From assembly GCF_001401805.1 (NCBI RefSeq), contig NZ_LKDW01000018.1:1-64000 (forward strand): 64,000 nucleotides of DNA, in the 5' to 3' direction. Position 1 is the first letter of the stretch. Every line of letters begins with the position of its first letter. The stretch is from Pseudoalteromonas sp. P1-25 (lineage in GTDB: Bacteria > Pseudomonadota > Gammaproteobacteria > Enterobacterales > Alteromonadaceae). The notes beneath the pieces were generated by a model that searched no databases, was not told where the DNA came from, and saw only the letters and a list, made by a program, of their open reading frames with translations. The translations under genes and the position numbers were made by a program. Shown one piece after another: positions 42,803 to 52,926 of the stretch.

Positions 42803-44104
42803 TTAATAGTCGTTGCTTGTAAGCTCTGCGCTTAAAAGCTTTCCGTCATAAATATAAAAATAACCGTCCCAGTGTTCAGAGGTAAACTCTGCTGAGTCAA
42901 AAAACTCGTCGTAATCGCCTAACTTAGCAAGGTTTGAAACGGGGTCGTTGTAATTTATGCCTGTTAGGCTCCACTGTTTACTTTGGTTAATATAGCCAGC
43001 TAATGCAGCGAGTTTAATATTTGCGGTTGAAAAAGGCTCTACAAGCTTTAATTTAGAAATGTAGCCGTTGCCTTCATATATAAACTCATAACAAGGAGTA
43101 ATAATTATATTGTCATGATCTTCATTAACCACTTTAAGCGTTTTACTACTTTCGTGTTTTTTTAAGTATTCATCGGCCAACATGGAGCCGTTATAGCATT
43201 GGGTCGTGTTCTCTATGTTCTTAATTATCTCGCCGTGAGATATACCGACAACTCTTTGCTCTGACTTGTCAATTGACACCTTGTAAGATGCAGTTTCTAT
43301 TTCATCAAAACTGTTTTTTAATTTATTTATGGCCTGTTGAGTTAAATTTGTATCAAGAGAAATAGTCTGCTCTGTGCCGGTACTTATTTGTAGCTTTTCA
43401 TTTGCTAGAGAAAGCTCATTATTTATCACCATAGGTAGTAGCATTTCATGGAACTGGTAACCTATAAATACATTATTTTTAAAGTGAAAGGCATGATTTC
43501 TTCCATATACAAGTATTGCATTATTTTTATCGCTTAGCGATAAACTAGCGAGTCCCAGAGTCGCTAATACTTGCTCATAGCTACTGCCAAGTTGAAGGCC
43601 AAAAAAGTTGGTTGGGGTGATAAGGGGATTGTTAAATTGAGTAAACTTAGGGGCGTTGTTTATGTCTAAAGTGACTTCCATTGCATTCCCCTCAATGGTA
43701 GTTGATAAGCTGCGCTTGTGCATGCCTGAAATAAATAGCTCGCTAGTCATAGCGACTTGCTGATTACAGTTTTTTGAAGGGGTGAGCTTAATAAGGTAGT
43801 GTAATTTTTTTTGGGCTCTACTTATTGTGGGGGTTTCAGCAGAGTGGCTGCTTTGGGTAGTAAAGTATTCCTCAACATATAGTTGTTCATGTTGTTGTTT
43901 ATACTGTGCGGTATATTTATTGAGTGCTTTTTGTCTAAGGTTTTGTCTTTTTCTTTGATGGTTATCTAAATCTCTCAGTGTAGCGCTAAGGCTTATTTCT
44001 ATTTCGGGTGAAATAGCCTCACAACTTTTGTCTTGTACAAAATAATTTGTTGCCTGAGCAGTACATTGCCAAAAACAAAGTAGTGTACATAGTAGAGTAC
44101 GCAT
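42803..44104 (-). CDS. Secreted hypothetical protein (433 aa)
   Basis: I do not recognise this family. The protein has a Sec signal peptide (TLLCTLLCFWQCTAQA) and seven or so cysteines in mature parts. A basic helical stretch near residues 50-75 (NHQRKRQNLRQKALNKYTAQ) precedes beta-rich sequence. The segment NFFGLQLGSSYEQVLATLGLASL recalls lipoprotein-like repeats that bind partners, but that is weak. A second similar passage, GINYNDPVSNLAKLGDYDEF, lies near the end, suggesting an internal repeat. ATG 44104 has GGAAGTTT upstream. It sits 24 bases downstream of the retropepsin-like gene and is likely co-transcribed. Confidence 0.75.
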   Translation of the reverse strand: MRTLLCTLLCFWQCTAQATNYFVQDKSCEAISPEIEISLSATLRDLDNHQRKRQNLRQKALNKYTAQYKQQHEQLYVEEYFTTQSSHSAETPTISRAQKKLHYLIKLTPSKNCNQQVAMTSELFISGMHKRSLSTTIEGNAMEVTLDINNAPKFTQFNNPLITPTNFFGLQLGSSYEQVLATLGLASLSLSDKNNAILVYGRNHAFHFKNNVFIGYQFHEMLLPMVINNELSLANEKLQISTGTEQTISLDTNLTQQAINKLKNSFDEIETASYKVSIDKSEQRVVGISHGEIIKNIENTTQCYNGSMLADEYLKKHESSKTLKVVNEDHDNIIITPCYEFIYEGNGYISKLKLVEPFSTANIKLAALAGYINQSKQWSLTGINYNDPVSNLAKLGDYDEFFDSAEFTSEHWDGYFYIYDGKLLSAELTSNDY

Positions 44105-44128
44105 AAACTTCCTTTTATTATTTTTTGT

Positions 44129-45229
44129 TTATTTAGCACTCAACTCTAACTCATCTGTTTGCTGATTTATATTAAATTTATATCTAGATAAAAAGTTCAT
44201 TCCCAACAAACCTTGGCCGCGGATGTTTTCAATACCGAGCACTTCAAAACCGTAAATAATTTGCATCCCTACTTTAAACGACTCAATTTGGTAGCGCTTT
44301 ACGCTAATTTGCCCATTCGCCGTGTTTACGGTTACATCGCCTAAATAAAGTGGCCTGGGTGAAAGCTGCTCGATTATGTCGCTTGATAGCGAGGTAACAC
44401 TTGCGCCAGTATCTAGCATTAGTTCTGTTTGGATTGATTCATTTAGCTCGGTGTTAATTGTGTAATGTGCGCCGTAGGGGGTAAGCGTAATAAAGTCATC
44501 TTGTGATTGAGCTTTATCTATCATTGCTTGTAAATCAGCGACTTCGTTTTGTAAAGGGTGTTGTGATGGCATACGCTCAATAGTTGTTAAGGCGCTAATA
44601 AAGTCTTCGAGCTGATAATAAGCATGCGCGAGTGCGTATAAAAAATGACTGTTATCGTTTTGATAGTCGAGCCAAATTTGAGTTTGTTCAATAATTGTTT
44701 GCCAGTTTTGTTGCTCACTTAAACTATGGAGCTCGTTTTTAGTCAGATTTTCCAACTGCGCATTTGCAGCGCTTTGCTGTTGCTCACTTAACAACGGGTA
44801 TAGTTCAAATAAGGCAATAATTGCATTTTGTATTTGCCCTCTATTTATTAAGTAATCGACCTGCAATGTAAGTAGCTCTGTATTGTAAGGGTCTTGATCT
44901 AATAGTGCGTTTAACAATGGCTCGCTAAGAAATAAGTTAGTATTTAGCCATGTTTTTAATTGCAAGAGCCACGAAGCGTAAAGAGTGCGAGCTAGGGTGG
45001 GCGAGTGTTGCTTTAGTTGCTGATATGTCTTTAGCGCATCGCCAAATTTGTGTAGCTTAAATTGCTGTTGAGCTTGATTGAGTAGATTACTTTTTGGCGT
45101 TTTAACTAGGTCTGCAGGTTTGGTATTTTGTGCGCTTACCGTGGGCTGTTTTTCTGGCCACAATAAATAAGCGTTTAGGCTAATAGAGCCTATTAATAGC
45201 AAGGTGATTAGCTTGGTATATTGGCTCAT
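44129..45229 (-). CDS. Membrane-anchored TPR/retropepsin-like aspartic protease
   Basis: The 366-residue protein has an N-terminal membrane helix (LITLLLIGSISLNAYLLW), a helical tetratricopeptide-like middle (about 50-240), and a C-terminal retropepsin-like domain. The active-site motif is LMLDTGASVTSLS, with the second family motif GQGLLGMNFLSRYKF. Such single-domain aspartyl proteases work as dimers, as in retroviruses. It faces the periplasm by topology. Neighbours 24 bases on either side are yigB (upstream) and a secreted protein of unknown function (downstream), a possible substrate or partner. Confidence 0.87.
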   Translation of the reverse strand: MSQYTKLITLLLIGSISLNAYLLWPEKQPTVSAQNTKPADLVKTPKSNLLNQAQQQFKLHKFGDALKTYQQLKQHSPTLARTLYASWLLQLKTWLNTNLFLSEPLLNALLDQDPYNTELLTLQVDYLINRGQIQNAIIALFELYPLLSEQQQSAANAQLENLTKNELHSLSEQQNWQTIIEQTQIWLDYQNDNSHFLYALAHAYYQLEDFISALTTIERMPSQHPLQNEVADLQAMIDKAQSQDDFITLTPYGAHYTINTELNESIQTELMLDTGASVTSLSSDIIEQLSPRPLYLGDVTVNTANGQISVKRYQIESFKVGMQIIYGFEVLGIENIRGQGLLGMNFLSRYKFNINQQTDELELSAK

Positions 45230-45253
45230 TGCAACCTCTTAGTTGTATTTAGG

Positions 45254-45961
45254 CTATTTGATAAAATGCGCTAAGGCATGAATATTCGCAATTTCAACAT
45301 CGGCAAGGCCTTTGTAGTTATAATTCGCGCCTTGGTCGTTTAACCAAACCGATTGGCAGCCAGCATTATTAGCACCTTGTACGTCGGTATCTAGGCTATC
45401 GCCAATGTGTAAAATTTCACTTTTAGCCACGTTTAAGTGCACGGCGGCTTTATCAAACAGTGTAGCGTGGGGCTTGGCTTTACCGTGCATGCCGGCTTGC
45501 AATACTAGCGCAAATTTATCGCGTAAATTAAAGCGTTCTATTTCCACATTACCATTGGTTATTGCAACCAGCGTAAAGTGCTGGGCTAAGTTATCTAGCA
45601 GCTTTAGTACGTCGTCGGTTACCACTATTTTGCTGCGGGCATCGGCAAAGGCGTTATAGGCTGCATCGGCATGATGCTCTACTTCTTGATCGCTTAAATC
45701 TAGCTTTGAAAGGGCTAGGCGTAGCGTATGTTGGCGCCATTTAGTTACATTATCAGCAAGCTCTGGTAACTGTATTACGGCCTCGTTGCGACATTGTTGC
45801 CAGTATTTTGGGCCTTGTTTTAAGTAGCTAGGAAGCGCGTTTAAATAATCTTGCTGCGCTTTAACTGCGGCTTTTATTATTGGGTGGTTGTTATATAGGG
45901 TGTCGTCTAAATCAAAGCTCATAACAGAAAAAGGGCGAAGAGCACGATTAAATCGAATCAT
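45254..45961 (-). CDS. yigB: HAD-family phosphatase YigB
   Basis: The 235-residue protein has HAD motif I SFDLDDTLYNN, motif II VAITNGN, and motif IV HIGDSLDTDVQGANNAG, with a helical cap of type IA. E. coli YigB removes phosphate from the riboflavin intermediate 5-amino-6-(5-phosphoribitylamino)uracil and also FMN. The position right after xerC, as in E. coli, supports the symbol. The gap to xerC is ten bases. Confidence 0.9.
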   Translation of the reverse strand: MIRFNRALRPFSVMSFDLDDTLYNNHPIIKAAVKAQQDYLNALPSYLKQGPKYWQQCRNEAVIQLPELADNVTKWRQHTLRLALSKLDLSDQEVEHHADAAYNAFADARSKIVVTDDVLKLLDNLAQHFTLVAITNGNVEIERFNLRDKFALVLQAGMHGKAKPHATLFDKAAVHLNVAKSEILHIGDSLDTDVQGANNAGCQSVWLNDQGANYNYKGLADVEIANIHALAHFIK

Positions 45962-45971
45962 AATTACATTC

Positions 45972-46916
45972 CTAATCGGTTTGTTTTTTAGCGCGCGGAT
46001 GGGTGTTGTCGTACACTTTGGCTAAATGCTGAAAATCTAAATGTGTATACACTTGCGTAGCCGACAAACTACTGTGCCCTAATAGTTCTTGTACAGCGCG
46101 TAAATCGCCAGATGATTCTAAAATATGAGAGGCAAACGAGTGGCGAAGTTTATGCGGGTGCACTTGTGAGCTAATACCTTGTTTTATTCCCCACTCTTGC
46201 ATGCGTAAGCGAACTTGGCGAACCGAAATACGGTTTTTTTTACTGCTTAAAAACACCGCCATTTCGTCAGGCTTTGCAAATTGCCCCCGTATATTGAGCC
46301 AATTTTTTAACGCTTTGAGCGCTTTACTACCTACGGGGATGAGGCGTTCTTTGTTACCTTTACCTTTGACTAATATTTCACCATTGGCAGTGTTTATATC
46401 GTGTAAGTTGGTGCCAACTAACTCGCTGATGCGTAACCCTGATGAATACATAAGCTCCATCATGGCCTTATCTCGTATGGCTAATGGGTCGTCATCGCTA
46501 ATCTCCAGTAGGCTTGCCATCTGATCAACGTCGAGATTTTTAGGTAAAGGCTTCGAAAATTTAGGGCCTTTAATACCCTGCGCTGGGTTATGATAATGCG
46601 CGTGGTGCGCAACGTTTTTGGCTTTTAAAAATTTATACAAACTACGAATGCAGCTTAATTTTAAACTAATGGTGCGTCCGCTTAATTGCTTTGTGCGAAG
46701 TGCCATGCTGTAGCGGCGAATATGCTCCCCTTGTACGCCAAACCAGTCGTCACATAATTTACTAAAATACAGGGCGGCAAAGTTTAGTTGGCTAACATAC
46801 TGATTTACAGTGTGCTCTGAGTACTGTCTTTCGTACTTTAAATAGTCACTAAATAAATGAATGGGGTTACGCCAATGCTCACTTAATTGTTCAGTGTTAG
46901 GCGTCTCGTCGCTCAT
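45972..46916 (-). CDS. xerC: Tyrosine recombinase XerC
   Basis: The 314-residue recombinase resolves chromosome dimers at dif with XerD. It has the N-terminal SAM-like domain (SDYLKYERQYSEHTVNQYVSQL) and the catalytic domain with Arg in SSGLRISEL, Lys in KGKGNKERLIP, His/Arg in HPHKLRHSFASH, and LGHSSLSATQVYTHL containing His and the nucleophilic Tyr. The start codon overlaps the DUF484 stop (ATGA). Gene order dapF-DUF484-xerC-yigB is conserved in gammaproteobacteria. Confidence 0.96.
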   Translation of the reverse strand: MSDETPNTEQLSEHWRNPIHLFSDYLKYERQYSEHTVNQYVSQLNFAALYFSKLCDDWFGVQGEHIRRYSMALRTKQLSGRTISLKLSCIRSLYKFLKAKNVAHHAHYHNPAQGIKGPKFSKPLPKNLDVDQMASLLEISDDDPLAIRDKAMMELMYSSGLRISELVGTNLHDINTANGEILVKGKGNKERLIPVGSKALKALKNWLNIRGQFAKPDEMAVFLSSKKNRISVRQVRLRMQEWGIKQGISSQVHPHKLRHSFASHILESSGDLRAVQELLGHSSLSATQVYTHLDFQHLAKVYDNTHPRAKKQTD

Positions 46917-47524
46917 GCCAATTCCAATAGCCTAAGTTGCAATGCATGCACAAAATCAAGCACAAACAGGTTATCTTGTGCAGGCTCAAAATGGTTTTCA
47001 TCATGGCTGCCAAAGGCCAATATAGCAACGGGTTTTTCAACGCAGCCAATTAAGTAAATAGCAGAAGATTGCGTGTTTTCGCAAAATAATAGCTCACGCT
47101 CTTGCTGATTAACGCGTCCTAAGTAGTGCCCAAACTGGCTAAGGCGGTGCTCAATAAGTTCATCAAAAGTGTTGTTATATTTAACCAACCTACACTCGCT
47201 AATGTGTGGGCTGGTACAAATAATATTGCGCAAATTTGCGGCAAGCGTATTAAAGTCGTAATTTGTCCACAGTTGACGATGGCACTGGCTAAACAAGCGA
47301 TACACTAGCTCATTTTGCGTCGCGTGTTGGCTCATACTCTGTATTTGATTTTTTAACTGAGTATTGTGCTCGCGTAACTGGCGCTGTTGTATATGTACAA
47401 GCGAGGTAGCCCCTTGCGCTTTGTGGTGTAACTCAAGCTGTGCAAGCAGCTCTGGCTGCTCTAATAAAAAATCAGGGTGGCGCGCTAAATACTCAGCAAC
47501 GCGTTCTTTTGTTAGTTCGCTCAT
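46913..47524 (-). CDS. DUF484 family protein
   Basis: The start at ATG 47524 overlaps the dapF stop by ATGA; the longer open frame would lie inside dapF. The 203-residue product begins [22 protein letters not shown], the family N-terminus. A coiled-coil segment ([19 protein letters not shown]) follows, and then a GAF-like domain to the end. DUF484 always sits between dapF and xerC in this group; its function is unknown, but linkage suggests a part in Xer recombination. It overlaps xerC by four bases too. Confidence 0.88.
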   Translation of the reverse strand: MSELTKERVAEYLARHPDFLLEQPELLAQLELHHKAQGATSLVHIQQRQLREHNTQLKNQIQSMSQHATQNELVYRLFSQCHRQLWTNYDFNTLAANLRNIICTSPHISECRLVKYNNTFDELIEHRLSQFGHYLGRVNQQERELLFCENTQSSAIYLIGCVEKPVAILAFGSHDENHFEPAQDNLFVLDFVHALQLRLLELA

Positions 47525-48351
47525 AAAGCAACTTGCCCATCGAATACATGCTCGGCAGGGCCGGTCATACGAACAGGGTGCCCTTCGCCGCTCCAACGCA
47601 CTTGTAATGTGCCACCGGGTAAATCAACTTGTACTGTGGTGTTAAGTTTGCTCTGAATGTGACCAATGACCATTGCTGCGCAGGCGCCCGTACCACACGC
47701 TAAGGTTTCACTAACGCCGCGCTCCCAGACTCTTAACTTAATATGATCTTGCGAGACCACTTGCATAAAGCCAATATTGGCACGATTTGGAAAGCGTTCG
47801 TGGTTTTCAAGTAGTGGGCCAAGCACCTCAACTTGTGCGGTTGCTATATCGTCAACTTCTAGCACGCAATGTGGGTTACCCATAGACACGGCGCCACTAA
47901 ACACAGTGTGTTCTTGCGCTCTTATTATATAAGTGAGTTCTCGCTTGCTGGCTTTAAGCGGGATTTTAGCAGGCTCAAAATTAGGGTGGCCCATGTTAAC
48001 CGTCACTTGGCCGTCTTTTTCTATGTATAGCGTAAGGTTGCCTGACTTGGTCGAAACACTAATTTTGTGCTTGTTAGTTAAGCCTTTCATACGCACAAAA
48101 CGGGCAAAACAGCGTGCGCCATTTCCGCATTGTTCTACTTCATTGCCATCGGCATTAAATATACGGTAATGGAAGTCGAGATCAGGGGAATAAGGGGCTT
48201 CAACCATAAGTAATTGGTCAAAGCCAATACCAAAGTGGCGATCAGCCAGTTTTTTTATTTGATCGCGAGACAAAAATACATTTTGTGTAATGTTATCAAT
48301 TACAACAAAGTCGTTGCCTAAGCCGTGCATTTTGGAAAAATTAACTAACAT
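47521..48351 (-). CDS. dapF: Diaminopimelate epimerase
   Basis: The 276-residue enzyme converts LL- to meso-diaminopimelate for lysine and peptidoglycan. Catalytic cysteines are Cys75 ([10 protein letters not shown]) and one near residue 219 (LACGTGACA). The N-terminal [13 protein letters not shown] and repeated beta-barrel halves are typical. It is 64 bases downstream of lysA and overlaps the next gene, so the block lptM-lysA-dapF-DUF484-xerC-yigB is likely one transcript. Confidence 0.97.
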   Translation of the reverse strand: MLVNFSKMHGLGNDFVVIDNITQNVFLSRDQIKKLADRHFGIGFDQLLMVEAPYSPDLDFHYRIFNADGNEVEQCGNGARCFARFVRMKGLTNKHKISVSTKSGNLTLYIEKDGQVTVNMGHPNFEPAKIPLKASKRELTYIIRAQEHTVFSGAVSMGNPHCVLEVDDIATAQVEVLGPLLENHERFPNRANIGFMQVVSQDHIKLRVWERGVSETLACGTGACAAMVIGHIQSKLNTTVQVDLPGGTLQVRWSGEGHPVRMTGPAEHVFDGQVAL

Positions 48352-48415
48352 AGCGCTCTAATTCGGGTTTGCTCTGCGCTAATCATGCCACAGAGCAGCG
48401 CCTTAACAAAAACGT

Positions 48416-49669
48416 TTATGGTAAAATTTTCTCACCTTGATAAAGGCTCTCGATGGTTTCGCGTTGGCGAATAAGGTGGTGTTGCTCACCATCTACCATT
48501 ATTTCGGCCACACGTGGGCGAGAGTTGTAGTTTGAACTCATGGTAAAACCATAGGCACCGGCACTTCGTTGTGCTAATAAGTCGCCTTGTTTGAGCGCTA
48601 AGTCACGATTTTTCCCTAAAAAGTCGCCGGTTTCGCACACAGGACCCACAATATCAAAGTTGCGTGTTGGGGTATCGTCGTTGCGCACTGAGATAGGAAT
48701 AATTTTTTGCCATGCCTGATAAAGCGAAGGGCGAAGCATGTCGTTCATACCCGCATCGACAATGGCAAAAAATTTATCTTGGTTTTGTTTAATAAACTCA
48801 ACCTGCGTTACTAAAATTCCAGCGTTAGCGGCTATAGCGCGTCCTGGCTCAAAAATAAGTTCAAGATGTTTGTAATTTGCTAGACGCTCGGTAACTTGCG
48901 CTGCATATTCGCTAGGGTGAGGCGGTTGCTCATTATTATAAGGCACGCCCAATCCGCCACCAATATCTAAATGGGTAAGCTCAATTCCTTTTTCCTTGAG
49001 TTCATCTATTAAAGCAATTAGTTTATCAAGTGCTTCTAAAAAAGGTTTAACCTCAGTTAATTGCGACCCTATGTGGCAATCTACGCCGGTTACCTTTAAA
49101 CCAGGTAAAGACGCCGCATGCTGATAAACGCTCACAGCCGTTTGAATATCGATACCAAACTTGTTTTCTTTCAAACCGGTAGAAATATACGGATGTGTTT
49201 TTGCATCTATATCAGGGTTTACGCGAATAGAAATAGGTGCTTCCAAATTTAATTCGCACGCAACTTCTGAAATACGCTCAAGCTCTGAGACCGACTCGAC
49301 ATTAAAACATTTAATACCTAATTTTAGTGCATAAGCAATTTCGTCGGCGGTTTTAGCTACACCTGAAAACACCACTTTACTGGCATCACCGCCAGCTTTT
49401 ATTACACGTGCCAGTTCGCCCTTCGATACGATGTCAAACCCTGAGCCTAAACGCGCTAATATATTTAATACTGCAATATTAGAATTGGCTTTGACTGCAT
49501 AGCACACTAGGCTTTTATGGTTTTTAGTGGCATTTGCAAAAGCTAAAAAATGGCGCTCAAATGTAGCACGCGAGTAAACATAACAAGGCGTACCGTATTG
49601 CTGAGCAATAGCGGCGACACTGACGTCTTCTGCAAATAATTGGTTGTTTTGGTAGTTAAAGTAATCCAT
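48416..49669 (-). CDS. lysA: Diaminopimelate decarboxylase
   Basis: The 417-residue PLP enzyme makes lysine from meso-diaminopimelate. PLP-binding Lys60 lies in VCYAVKANSN. Other landmarks are DCHIGSQL, LDIGGGLGVPY, FEPGRAIAANAG and the CETGDFL motif near the C-terminus, which provides the substrate-binding cysteine of the dimer partner. Its ATG directly follows the lptM stop (TAAATG). The LptM-LysA-DapF order is classic for gammaproteobacteria. Confidence 0.97.
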   Translation of the reverse strand: MDYFNYQNNQLFAEDVSVAAIAQQYGTPCYVYSRATFERHFLAFANATKNHKSLVCYAVKANSNIAVLNILARLGSGFDIVSKGELARVIKAGGDASKVVFSGVAKTADEIAYALKLGIKCFNVESVSELERISEVACELNLEAPISIRVNPDIDAKTHPYISTGLKENKFGIDIQTAVSVYQHAASLPGLKVTGVDCHIGSQLTEVKPFLEALDKLIALIDELKEKGIELTHLDIGGGLGVPYNNEQPPHPSEYAAQVTERLANYKHLELIFEPGRAIAANAGILVTQVEFIKQNQDKFFAIVDAGMNDMLRPSLYQAWQKIIPISVRNDDTPTRNFDIVGPVCETGDFLGKNRDLALKQGDLLAQRSAGAYGFTMSSNYNSRPRVAEIMVDGEQHHLIRQRETIESLYQGEKILP

Positions 49670-49861
49670 TTATTGCTCCTGCGCTTGCTCTGTATTGGTT
49701 TTTTTTACAGGCGTTGACTGTGCCGTATTAGGGGGTGTGTTTTGCTCAGTTTGCTGCTCTGGTAAATACAAAGGCCCACTTTGGCCGCAGCCAGCTAATG
49801 CACTTAGCAGTAAAGTACTTATAAATAGTCGTTTTAATTGTAAGGTATGTGTCGCTTTCAT
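49670..49861 (-). CDS. lptM: LPS translocon maturation lipoprotein LptM
   Basis: The 63-residue protein has the lipobox LSALAGC, followed by GQSGPLYLPEQ, the signature of LptM (YifL). A low-complexity Gln/Thr/Pro tail follows. In E. coli LptM stabilises LptD disulfide formation in the outer membrane. It precedes lysA with no gap. The promoter probably lies in the 148 bases shared with divergent cyaY. Confidence 0.9.
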   Translation of the reverse strand: MKATHTLQLKRLFISTLLLSALAGCGQSGPLYLPEQQTEQNTPPNTAQSTPVKKTNTEQAQEQ

Positions 49862-50009
49862 TAGATTAATACGGTTGCTGGCTTTATAATCGCAGAGTAA
49901 CAGAATATCTAAAAAATGCAGCTATTCGCGGATGATTTTATTCCTGTTACACTAGCTGTATATAAACCGTACCCAATATTACGCAGCTCGCCTGCAAAGG
50001 AAAATTACA

Positions 50010-50333
50010 ATGACTGAAAGTGAATATCACCAATTAGCCGAAGCGCTTATGTACACAATTGAAGAGCAAGTTGATGATTGTGAAGCAGATTTAGATTACG
50101 AGTCGGCAGAAGGTATTTTAGAAATAATTTTCCCTGATAAAAGTAAAATTGTAATTAATAAACAGGCGCCTTTGCATCAAGTATGGGTTGCAACTAAATT
50201 TAATGGCCACCATTTTGAAATGCGTGATGGGCAATGGATTGATAACCGCTCAGGTGCAGAGTTTTGGAAGTTTATGAACCAAGCGTCTACTCGCCAAGCT
50301 GGCCAAGAGATTAAGTGGCAATCAAGCTTATGA
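50010..50333 (+). CDS. cyaY: Iron donor protein CyaY (frataxin)
   Basis: The 107-residue protein matches bacterial frataxin in length. The acidic first helix ([22 protein letters not shown]) is the iron-binding ridge, and [23 protein letters not shown] the conserved sheet. It moderates Fe-S cluster assembly with IscS. ACAATG starts after AAAGGAAAATTACA. Divergent from lptM as in many relatives. The final codons overlap the next gene's ATG. Confidence 0.95.
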   Translation: MTESEYHQLAEALMYTIEEQVDDCEADLDYESAEGILEIIFPDKSKIVINKQAPLHQVWVATKFNGHHFEMRDGQWIDNRSGAEFWKFMNQASTRQAGQEIKWQSSL

Positions 50334-50986
50334 GTTTAGAGTTTGCACAATACCCAGCGCAAGGTGAGCACAAAGCCACTGTGATTTGGTTACATGGTTT
50401 AGGTGACTCTGGCGATGGCTTTGCTCCGGTTGCACCGCAACTTAATCTACCCAGTGAGCTTGGCATACGATTTATTTTTCCGCATGCGCCTATTCAACCG
50501 GTCACCATAAATGGTGGCATGGAAATGCGCTCGTGGTACGACATTAAATCTATAGAATTAGACAAACGTGCCGATGAACAAGGCGTGAGAGATTCAGCCG
50601 AAAAAGTGCAAGCCCTGATCAATCAAGAAATAGAAAATGGTATACCTGCCAATAAAATTATTTTGGCGGGCTTTTCGCAAGGGGGCGTGGTGTCTTTACA
50701 TTTAGCGCCGCGATTTGAGCATAAATTGGCAGGTGTTATGGCGCTGTCTACTTATATGTGCGTGCCTGAAAAGCTAGCGCAAGAAGCAAAGCATACTGAT
50801 TTAAATGTATTTATGGCGCATGGTAGTCAAGATAATGTAGTGCCGCATAGTGCGGGTAGAAGTGCGTTTGAAGTATTAACAGCACATAACATGGATGTAA
50901 GCTGGCAAGAATACCCTATGGCTCATCAGGTTTGCGCAGAAGAACTGCAAGCTATTCGCCAATGGTTAATTGCCCGTTTAAGCTAA
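50330..50986 (+). CDS. Carboxylesterase/phospholipase-type alpha/beta hydrolase
   Basis: The start at ATG 50330 overlaps the cyaY stop by ATGA; an upstream in-frame ATG (50315) lies in cyaY. The 218-residue product has [14 protein letters not shown] (oxyanion region), nucleophile motif GFSQGG, then Asp in [10 protein letters not shown] and His in YPMAHQV. This is the carboxylesterase 2 / acyl-protein thioesterase family. The natural ester is not known. It is cytosolic. Confidence 0.88.
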   Translation: MSLEFAQYPAQGEHKATVIWLHGLGDSGDGFAPVAPQLNLPSELGIRFIFPHAPIQPVTINGGMEMRSWYDIKSIELDKRADEQGVRDSAEKVQALINQEIENGIPANKIILAGFSQGGVVSLHLAPRFEHKLAGVMALSTYMCVPEKLAQEAKHTDLNVFMAHGSQDNVVPHSAGRSAFEVLTAHNMDVSWQEYPMAHQVCAEELQAIRQWLIARLS

Positions 50987-51007
50987 TTTGGAACCGCTGA
51001 GGTCAAT

Positions 51008-51952
51008 ATGAGTCAAAAAATAGTTATTAAAGCAAATGTAAAACGCGAACCACAAAATAGTGTACCTAATGTAAGCTACGAGTGGCATTGGCGTCGTATT
51101 GCGAGTGTTTCTATGTTGGTAGCAATGACCTCGGCAGCGGTTGTGTATGGCTTAACGAGTTCGGTAAATGCCGATCAGGGCGAGCAGCCGAAAGAGCAAT
51201 CGCCTTATTTACATTTAAGCGAAGGCGCCGCAGATAATGTTGAGCCTGCTGTGCGTGTAAATGATGAGCAAATGCACCCAAACGAGCCTACATTAGCGAA
51301 TGATATAGCAGATGTTGCGCCAGCGGTGCTTGAGGATGAAAGCGTTAATAATGATACTTTATTAGCGCAAAGCAATCACGAGCAAACGGATATAGAGCCA
51401 ATTGCTAACGTTCAAAGCAATCAAGTTTCTGTTATTGAGCAATCAGATACCGAACTCGCTGAGCCTATCGCTAATCGGCCGCTTACAAACACCCAGTTAA
51501 GCGCATCACCCAATGAACAGCTCCCAGATATTAAAAACGACGACGGCTCGCTAACTAGCAGTGAAGGTTTTTCATCTACGGCGCACATTGCAAGCGTTGC
51601 GTTAGGTGCACAAATTGATACAGGTAAAATTAGCCGTGCAGTACTTACTCGCAAAGTAAGTAAGCGCGAGCCCACTAATGTATTTGCTGCAGATATCCGT
51701 TTAAATCAGTTTGAAGAGTCGCTCTCGTTTTTTAGTGAGCTTAAAAACCTACAAGGCCAACAAGTAAAGCATGTATGGTCTTATGAGGGTGAAACCATGG
51801 CTGAGATTTCGCTTAATGTTACCTCGCCGCGCTACAGAACGTACTCGACCAAAAATATTATGAATACACAAACAGGCCATTGGCGTGTAGATGTTGTTGA
51901 TGAGCAAGGTAATTTAATTGCTCAAAAAGAATTTAGAATTTTAGCTAATTAA
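51008..51952 (+). CDS. DUF2914 domain membrane protein
   Basis: The 314-residue protein has one membrane helix (about residues 34-51), a long acidic low-complexity region (about 55-210), and a C-terminal DUF2914 domain with [21 protein letters not shown] and [20 protein letters not shown]. The domain faces the periplasm by topology. Its function is unknown. It precedes hemC by 35 bases on the same strand, which may link it to the haem operon only by transcription. Confidence 0.85.
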   Translation: MSQKIVIKANVKREPQNSVPNVSYEWHWRRIASVSMLVAMTSAAVVYGLTSSVNADQGEQPKEQSPYLHLSEGAADNVEPAVRVNDEQMHPNEPTLANDIADVAPAVLEDESVNNDTLLAQSNHEQTDIEPIANVQSNQVSVIEQSDTELAEPIANRPLTNTQLSASPNEQLPDIKNDDGSLTSSEGFSSTAHIASVALGAQIDTGKISRAVLTRKVSKREPTNVFAADIRLNQFEESLSFFSELKNLQGQQVKHVWSYEGETMAEISLNVTSPRYRTYSTKNIMNTQTGHWRVDVVDEQGNLIAQKEFRILAN

Positions 51953-51987
51953 GCGTGGCTATTAGCTGTAACTATTTGGATACCCCT

Positions 51988-52926
51988 ATGACAGAAAAAA
52001 CAAAGTTAGTACGCATTGCAACTCGTAAAAGTGCTTTAGCGCTTTGGCAGGCTGAATTTGTAAAAGCACAGCTTGAGCATTTTCATGCTGATGTACGCGT
52101 AGAATTAGTCCCTATGTCTACCCAAGGGGATATTATTTTAGATACACCGCTTGCTAAGATTGGTGGTAAAGGCTTGTTTGTTAAAGAGCTTGAGCAAGCC
52201 ATGTTAGATGGCCGTGCCGATATTGCTGTCCATTCAATGAAAGATGTACCCGTTGAGTTTCCAGAAGGTTTAGCACTGCACACAATTTGTGAGCGTGAAG
52301 ACCCGCGCGACGCGTTTGTATCAAATAACTATATTAATTTAAGCGAATTACCCCAAGGTGCTGTGGTGGGGACTTCTAGCCTTCGTCGCCAGTGCCAAAT
52401 TAGAGCTCTGCGCCCTGATTTAGTCATTAAAGACTTACGTGGTAATGTAAATACCCGTTTAGCAAAACTAGATGATGGCCAGTATGATGCAATTATTTTA
52501 GCCGCAGCTGGGCTGCTTCGTTTAAAAATGGATGACCGTATTGCTGATTATATTGAGCCTGAGGTGTCGCTTCCTGCTAACGGACAAGGTGCTGTGGGTA
52601 TTGAGTGTCGTATTGATGATGAAGTAACAAAAGCCTTACTTGCCCCGCTTGAGCATACCCAAACACGTATACGTGTAAATGCAGAGCGCGCGATGAACCG
52701 CCATTTAGAAGGTGGCTGCCAGGTACCAATTGGCGCGTATGCATTAGTTGATGGTGACCAAGTGCATTTACGCGGACTAGTTGGTGCAGTAGATGGTAGT
52801 GAAATTTTGCATGACGAAGTAACCGGTCATATAAATGATGCAGAAGCAATTGGTGTTGAGCTTGCTAAAAGGTTATTAGCGCAAGGCGCCGACAAAATAT
52901 TAGCAGAAGTATATAGAGACGCATAA
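51988..52926 (+). CDS. hemC: Hydroxymethylbilane synthase
   Basis: ATG 51988 gives the family N-terminus ([20 protein letters not shown]); the upstream in-frame extension is not conserved. The 312-residue enzyme joins four porphobilinogen units. Cys244 in [13 protein letters not shown] holds the dipyrromethane cofactor. [18 protein letters not shown] and [14 protein letters not shown] are substrate-binding loops. The stop touches the next start (TAAATG), as expected in a hem operon. Confidence 0.96.
   Translation: MTEKTKLVRIATRKSALALWQAEFVKAQLEHFHADVRVELVPMSTQGDIILDTPLAKIGGKGLFVKELEQAMLDGRADIAVHSMKDVPVEFPEGLALHTICEREDPRDAFVSNNYINLSELPQGAVVGTSSLRRQCQIRALRPDLVIKDLRGNVNTRLAKLDDGQYDAIILAAAGLLRLKMDDRIADYIEPEVSLPANGQGAVGIECRIDDEVTKALLAPLEHTQTRIRVNAERAMNRHLEGGCQVPIGAYALVDGDQVHLRGLVGAVDGSEILHDEVTGHINDAEAIGVELAKRLLAQGADKILAEVYRDA

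Noticed and set aside
45972..46916. XerC as part of an integrative element
   Set aside because: It sits in the conserved dapF-DUF484-xerC-yigB order and has no attachment repeats; it is the housekeeping recombinase.
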